Shown: positions 15,610 to 18,823 of the stretch, piece after piece | How positions within the stretch are numbered: the first letter of the stretch is position 1 | Layout: the number at the start of each line of letters is the position of its first letter | DNA from: JAIOPA01 sp964655175 | GTDB taxonomy: Bacteria > Eisenbacteria > RBG-16-71-46 | Length of the DNA: 18,823 bases | Assembly (NCBI GenBank): GCA_964655175.1 | Contig: CAZZLY010000058.1 | Location: forward strand, 1-18,823 | Direction of reading: 5' to 3' | The notes under the pieces: model-generated | Databases searched by the model: none | What the model saw: only the letters and a program-made list of their open reading frames with translations | Told to the model about the DNA's origin: nothing | Program-made: the position numbers and the translations under genes

Positions 15610-17742
15610 ATGGCCTCCGTGAAGCCCGCCGCCTCCGCCGCCAAGTTCGGCGGCCTGAGCCCCGACGAACTCATCGCGCTCTACCGCACGATGGTCACGT
15701 CGCGACGCACCGACGACGAGGAGATCCGCCTCAAGAAGCTCAATCTGGTGTTCTTCCAGATCTCGGGCGCCGGGCACGAGGCCGTGCTCGCGGCCGCCGG
15801 TCACGCCCTCAAGCCGGGCCACGACTACTTCTATCCGTACTACCGCGACCGCGCGCTCTGCCTGCAGTTGGGCATGACCGTGAAGGAGATGCTGCAGTCG
15901 TCGGTGGGTGCCGCCGAGGACCCCAACTCGGGCGGCCGGCAGATGCCCAGCCACTGGGGGCACCGCAAGCTCAACATCGTCTCGCAGTCGAGCCCCACGG
16001 GCACGCAGTTCCTGCAGGCGGTGGGTGCGGCCGAAGCGCTGGTCAAGTACAAGGACCTCGAGGGTGAGTACCCCGAGCTCAAGGGCAAGGCCAAGGGCGA
16101 CGAGGTCGTGTACGTCTCGACCGGTGACGGCGCCACCAGCGAGGGCGAGTTCTGGGAGGCGCTCAACAGCGCCTGCAACCTCAAGCTCCCGGTGCTCTTC
16201 CTGGTCGAGGACAACGGCTACGCCATCTCCGTGCCGGTCGACGTGCAGACCGCCGGTGGCAACGTCGCGCATCTGGTGAAGGACTTCCCGAACCTGTTCT
16301 GGATCGAAGAGGTCGACGGTAACGACCCCGTGGCCTCGTATCGCGTGCTCACCGAGGCGGTGAAGTGGTGCCGCGAGCGCAAGGGTCCCGCGTTCGTGCG
16401 CGCCAAGGTGACGCGTCCGTACTCGCACTCCATGAGCGACGACGAGTCCAAGTACAAGCCGCAGGCCGAGCGCGACGCGGAGGCCAAGAAGGACTGCCTC
16501 ACCACGTTCGCGCGCTTCCTCGTCAAGGAGGGCGTGCTCACCGAGGCGGGGCTCGAGAAGCTGCACGCCGAGGTGGCCGAGAACATCCGTGTCTCGTCCG
16601 AGGCGGCGCAGACCTCGCCGCAGCCCGCCGTGCACACGGTGCAGGCCTACGTGTTCTCGCCCAACGTGGATCCCACGTCCGACCGCTTCAACGCCGTGCC
16701 CAAGCCGGAGCCGGGCGCGCAGGCCGAGACGATCCTGCAGAGCATCAACTACGCCATGCGCGACGAGATGAAGCGCAACCCGCGCATCATCATGTTCGGC
16801 GAGGACGTGGCCGACGCGTCGCACGAGGAGGTGCTCGGCGACCTCAAGGGCAAGGGCGGCGTGTTCGGCGTCACCTGGGGCCTGCAGAAGCAGTTCGGCG
16901 GCAAGCGCGTGTACAACTCGCCGCTCGCCGAGGCCAACATCGTGGGCCGCGCCATCGGGCTCGCCACGTTGGGCTGGAAGCCCGTGGTCGAGATCCAGTT
17001 CTTCGATTACATCTGGCCGGCCATGATGCAGATCCGTGACGAGCTCGGGTACATGCGCTACCGCTCCAACAACGCATGGAGCTCGCCCGTGGTGATCCGC
17101 ACCGCCTACGGCGGCTATCTGGGCGGCGGCGCGCCGTACCACAGCCAGTGCGGCGAGAGCATCTTCGCGCACTGCCCGGGCCTGCGCGTGGTGCTGCCCA
17201 GCTGCGCCAGCGATGCGGCGGGGCTCATGCGCACGGCGCTGCGCTCGGACGACCCGGTGCTGTTCCTGGAGCACAAGCACCTGTACCGCCAGCCGTACGC
17301 CAAGGAGCCCTATCCGGGCCCCGAGTACACGGTGCCGTTCGGCAAGGCGCGCGTGGTGCGCGAGGGCACGGACGTCACGCTCGTGACCTACGGTGCGCTC
17401 GTGCAGCGCGGCTATCTCGCGGCGCAGGAACTCGCCGACGAGGGGATCTCGGTCGAGGTGCTCGACCTGCGCACGATGCAGCCGCTCGACTTCGAGAGCA
17501 TCGCGCGCTCGGTCGCCAAGACCGGTCGCGTGCTCATCGCGCACGAGGACACGCTGTTCTGCGGCTTCGGCGCCGAGGTGGCGGCCAAGGTCGCGAGCGA
17601 GTGCTTCACGGACCTCGACGCGCCGGTGCGCCGCATCGGTGCGCTCGACACGCCGGTCGCCTACGCGCCCAAGCTCGAGGACGTGATCCTGCCGCAGAAG
17701 GACACGCTCGTGAAGGGGCTGCGCGACCTCGCGGCGTACTGA
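15610..17742 (+). CDS. Fused alpha-beta 2-oxoacid dehydrogenase E1 (branched-chain type)
   Basis: 710 residues: one polypeptide carrying both E1 subunits, which are usually separate genes. The alpha half (about 1-345) has GRQMPSHWGH (109-118), the ThDP-binding stretch GDGATSEGEFWEALNSA...DNGYAIS (172-207) and the loop SHSMSDDESKY (272-282), like the phosphorylation loop of eukaryotic BCKDH/PDH alpha. The beta half (about 373-710) has MFGEDV (395-400), NSPLAEANIVGRAIGLA (436-452), FFDYIWPAM and the C-terminal transketolase-like domain (GTDVTLVTYGALVQ, AHEDTLFCGFGAEVA). Sequence resembles branched-chain 2-oxoacid dehydrogenase E1 more than pyruvate E1. It decarboxylates a 2-oxoacid with ThDP and passes the acyl group to an E2 lipoyl protein. 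No E2 or E3 lies here. ATG 15610 with GGGAG 9 nt upstream. Confidence 0.9.
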   Translation: MASVKPAASAAKFGGLSPDELIALYRTMVTSRRTDDEEIRLKKLNLVFFQISGAGHEAVLAAAGHALKPGHDYFYPYYRDRALCLQLGMTVKEMLQSSVGAAEDPNSGGRQMPSHWGHRKLNIVSQSSPTGTQFLQAVGAAEALVKYKDLEGEYPELKGKAKGDEVVYVSTGDGATSEGEFWEALNSACNLKLPVLFLVEDNGYAISVPVDVQTAGGNVAHLVKDFPNLFWIEEVDGNDPVASYRVLTEAVKWCRERKGPAFVRAKVTRPYSHSMSDDESKYKPQAERDAEAKKDCLTTFARFLVKEGVLTEAGLEKLHAEVAENIRVSSEAAQTSPQPAVHTVQAYVFSPNVDPTSDRFNAVPKPEPGAQAETILQSINYAMRDEMKRNPRIIMFGEDVADASHEEVLGDLKGKGGVFGVTWGLQKQFGGKRVYNSPLAEANIVGRAIGLATLGWKPVVEIQFFDYIWPAMMQIRDELGYMRYRSNNAWSSPVVIRTAYGGYLGGGAPYHSQCGESIFAHCPGLRVVLPSCASDAAGLMRTALRSDDPVLFLEHKHLYRQPYAKEPYPGPEYTVPFGKARVVREGTDVTLVTYGALVQRGYLAAQELADEGISVEVLDLRTMQPLDFESIARSVAKTGRVLIAHEDTLFCGFGAEVAAKVASECFTDLDAPVRRIGALDTPVAYAPKLEDVILPQKDTLVKGLRDLAAY

Positions 17743-17747
17743 AGTCC

Positions 17748-18362
17748 ATGGCGCTCGAGGTCTGGAACACCGCCATCCTCGTCTTCGACGGGGTGGAGGT
17801 GCTCGATTTCGCGGGCCCGTTCGAGGTGTTCTCGCGCACCCGGACGGAGCCCGGCTTCGAGTCGCGGCGCAGTGACGCGACCGCGCCGTTCCGCGTGTAC
17901 ACGGTGGCGCCCGAGCGGCGCGAGGTCGTGGCCACGGGCGGGCTGCGCGTGACCGCGAACTTCACGTTCGAGGACGCGCCGCGCACCGACCTGCTCGTGG
18001 TGCCCGGTGGCTTCGGCGCGCGCGCGCAGGTCGAACAGGCCGCCACGCTCGATTGGATCCGCCGGGCGGCCGCCGATGCCAAGCTCGTCACCAGCGTGTG
18101 CACCGGTGCGGCCGTGCTCGCGCGCGCGGGGCTCCTCAAGGGGCGCCGCGCGACGACGCACTTCGGCAGCTACGATTGGCTCGCCTCGCTCGACCCGACG
18201 ATCACGGTCGAGAAGGGCGTGCGCTACGTGGACGACGGCATCGTGAGCTCGGCCGGCGTCTCGGCCGGGATCGACATGGCGTTCGCCGTGGTCGAGAAGC
18301 GCTGCGGCCGCGAAGTCGCCGACGAGACGGCGCGCTACATCGAGTATGATGGCCGTCGCTGA
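17748..18362 (+). CDS. DJ-1/PfpI family protein, isonitrile-hydratase-like
   Basis: 204 residues, a single class I glutamine-amidotransferase-like domain. It opens with VFDGVEVLDFAGPFEVFS (12-29), as in isonitrile hydratases and the N-terminal domain of GATase-like AraC regulators. VVPGGFG (84-90) is followed by the nucleophile elbow TSVCTGA (115-121) with C118, then GRRATTHF. There is no C-terminal AraC helix-turn-helix, so it is an enzyme-like stand-alone domain and not a regulator. It starts 5 nt after the E1 stop, so it is co-transcribed with E1. Ribosome-binding site weak, so translation may be coupled. Function uncertain: isonitrile hydratase, glyoxalase-type or deglycase-like activity are all possible. 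Confidence 0.88.
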   Translation: MALEVWNTAILVFDGVEVLDFAGPFEVFSRTRTEPGFESRRSDATAPFRVYTVAPERREVVATGGLRVTANFTFEDAPRTDLLVVPGGFGARAQVEQAATLDWIRRAAADAKLVTSVCTGAAVLARAGLLKGRRATTHFGSYDWLASLDPTITVEKGVRYVDDGIVSSAGVSAGIDMAFAVVEKRCGREVADETARYIEYDGRR

Positions 18363-18386
18363 CGCCGTTCACGTGTCCCGCCGTCC

Positions 18387-18393
18387 GAGGTGA
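18387..18393 (+). promoter_or_regulatory. Strong ribosome-binding site GAGGTGA
   Basis: Seven bases complementary to the 16S rRNA 3' end, 5 nt before ATG 18399. It shows that the broken gene that follows has a genuine start. Confidence 0.7.
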
Positions 18394-18398
18394 TCCCC

Positions 18399-18823
18399 AT
18401 GCCGAACCCGTGCCGTGCTTGGCTGCGTCGTGTGCTGGGTGGTCTCGTGCTCGCGCTGTTGCCGACCCTGGCCGTCGCGGCCGACCGTCCGCGCGCCAGC
18501 GTGCCCACCTGATCGGGTTGACCCGGTGAGGGCGCCCCGCTCCGGGTGAGCGGGCTCACGTCGGACGTCGTGCTCGCGGTGCGCTGGATCGACACCGAGC
18601 TGCCGCGACCGCATTGGCGGACCACCGCCAACGTGCGGCTGCATCCCCGTCTGCAGGCGGGGCTCGAGTGGAATCCGGATGCGAAGGAGGTCGCGCCGCT
18701 CGCGACGCTGTTCCTGCTCACCGAGCACGAGCGTCGGCCGAGCGTGTTCGTGGGCACGAGTTCCGATCGCATCGGGTCCCCGGCGGGCAAGCAGGCGTAC
18801 TTCCTCACGGTGGCCAAGACGGT
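18399..18823 (+). pseudogene. Secreted protein gene broken by two in-frame TGA codons (partial, runs off the window)
   Basis: The ATG with a strong ribosome-binding site begins a clear signal peptide (LRRVLGGLVLALLPTLAVAA, then DRPRASVPT). TGA codons follow in frame at 18510 and 18519, after which the same frame is open to the window end and looks coding (TTANVRLHPRLQAGLEWNP, then VGTSSDRIGSPAGKQAYFL). Between the stops the +1 frame is open. Removing one C from the CCC run at 18504-18506 and adding one C to that at 18522-18524 restores a continuous reading, SVPPDRVDPGEGAPLRVSGL. So either two compensating one-base errors exist in the assembly or the gene is freshly inactivated. A downstream GTG (18546) lacks a well-placed ribosome-binding site. 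The family is not recognised; alternating strands suggest a secreted or outer-membrane beta protein. It probably follows the E1-DJ-1 unit. Confidence 0.7.

Noticed and set aside
18510..18521. Selenocysteine recoding of the two TGA codons
   Set aside because: No convincing selenocysteine insertion hairpin was seen directly downstream, and a simple two-base homopolymer correction restores the frame.

Overview
This window is GC-rich bacterial chromosome (roughly 70% G+C by eye). It has ordinary dense gene packing and no rRNA, tRNA, CRISPR array, insertion sequence or phage gene that I can recognise. Signal peptides, a protein ending in a beta-barrel-like C-terminus (SLGFRF) and proteobacteria-style enzymes (GcdH, PdxH, FdhD, GGT) point to a Gram-negative, aerobic, amino-acid-using heterotroph. 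A proteobacterium is my best guess, but the lineage cannot be fixed from sequence alone. A run of exactly 100 N (6088-6187) shows that this is a scaffolded draft assembly.

Left part (1-5300). A MocR-type GntR/aminotransferase regulator (minus strand, cut by the left edge) is divergent from a LOG-like Rossmann protein, which overlaps a kynureninase-like class V PLP enzyme. Next come thyX (flavin-dependent thymidylate synthase) and fdhD (formate dehydrogenase sulfurtransferase), only 8 nt apart. Two conspicuous hairpins lie here: a nested palindrome after the kynureninase-like gene and a perfect 12-bp stem inside the first codons of fdhD.

Middle part (5307-13372), all on the minus strand. In transcription order it holds: glutaryl-CoA dehydrogenase with a good sigma70-like promoter and a terminator hairpin; then a tight three-gene set made of a secreted cupredoxin with a complete His-Cys-His-Met copper site, a membrane histidine kinase (1-nt overlap) and an outer-membrane beta-barrel-like protein (2 nt downstream); then pdxH; an organophosphate/phosphate-antiporter-type MFS transporter cut by the N gap; and a six-TM voltage-gated potassium channel. 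The cupredoxin-kinase-barrel set has no response regulator in the window. It is the best candidate here for a little-described system, possibly an envelope copper/redox sensing device.

Right part (13658-18823), plus strand. A gamma-glutamyltransferase homologue is followed by tandem hairpins, then a fused alpha-beta 2-oxoacid dehydrogenase E1 (BCKDH-like), a DJ-1/PfpI-family protein 5 nt downstream, and a secreted unknown protein. That last gene has a strong ribosome-binding site and a signal peptide but is broken by two in-frame TGA codons. One extra C and one missing C in two nearby CCC runs would explain both stops, so it is either a young pseudogene or an assembly error.

Theme: much of the window concerns amino-acid and PLP metabolism (MocR, kynureninase-like enzyme, PdxH, GcdH, GGT, branched-chain-type E1), but these genes are spread over separate transcription units rather than forming one pathway operon.
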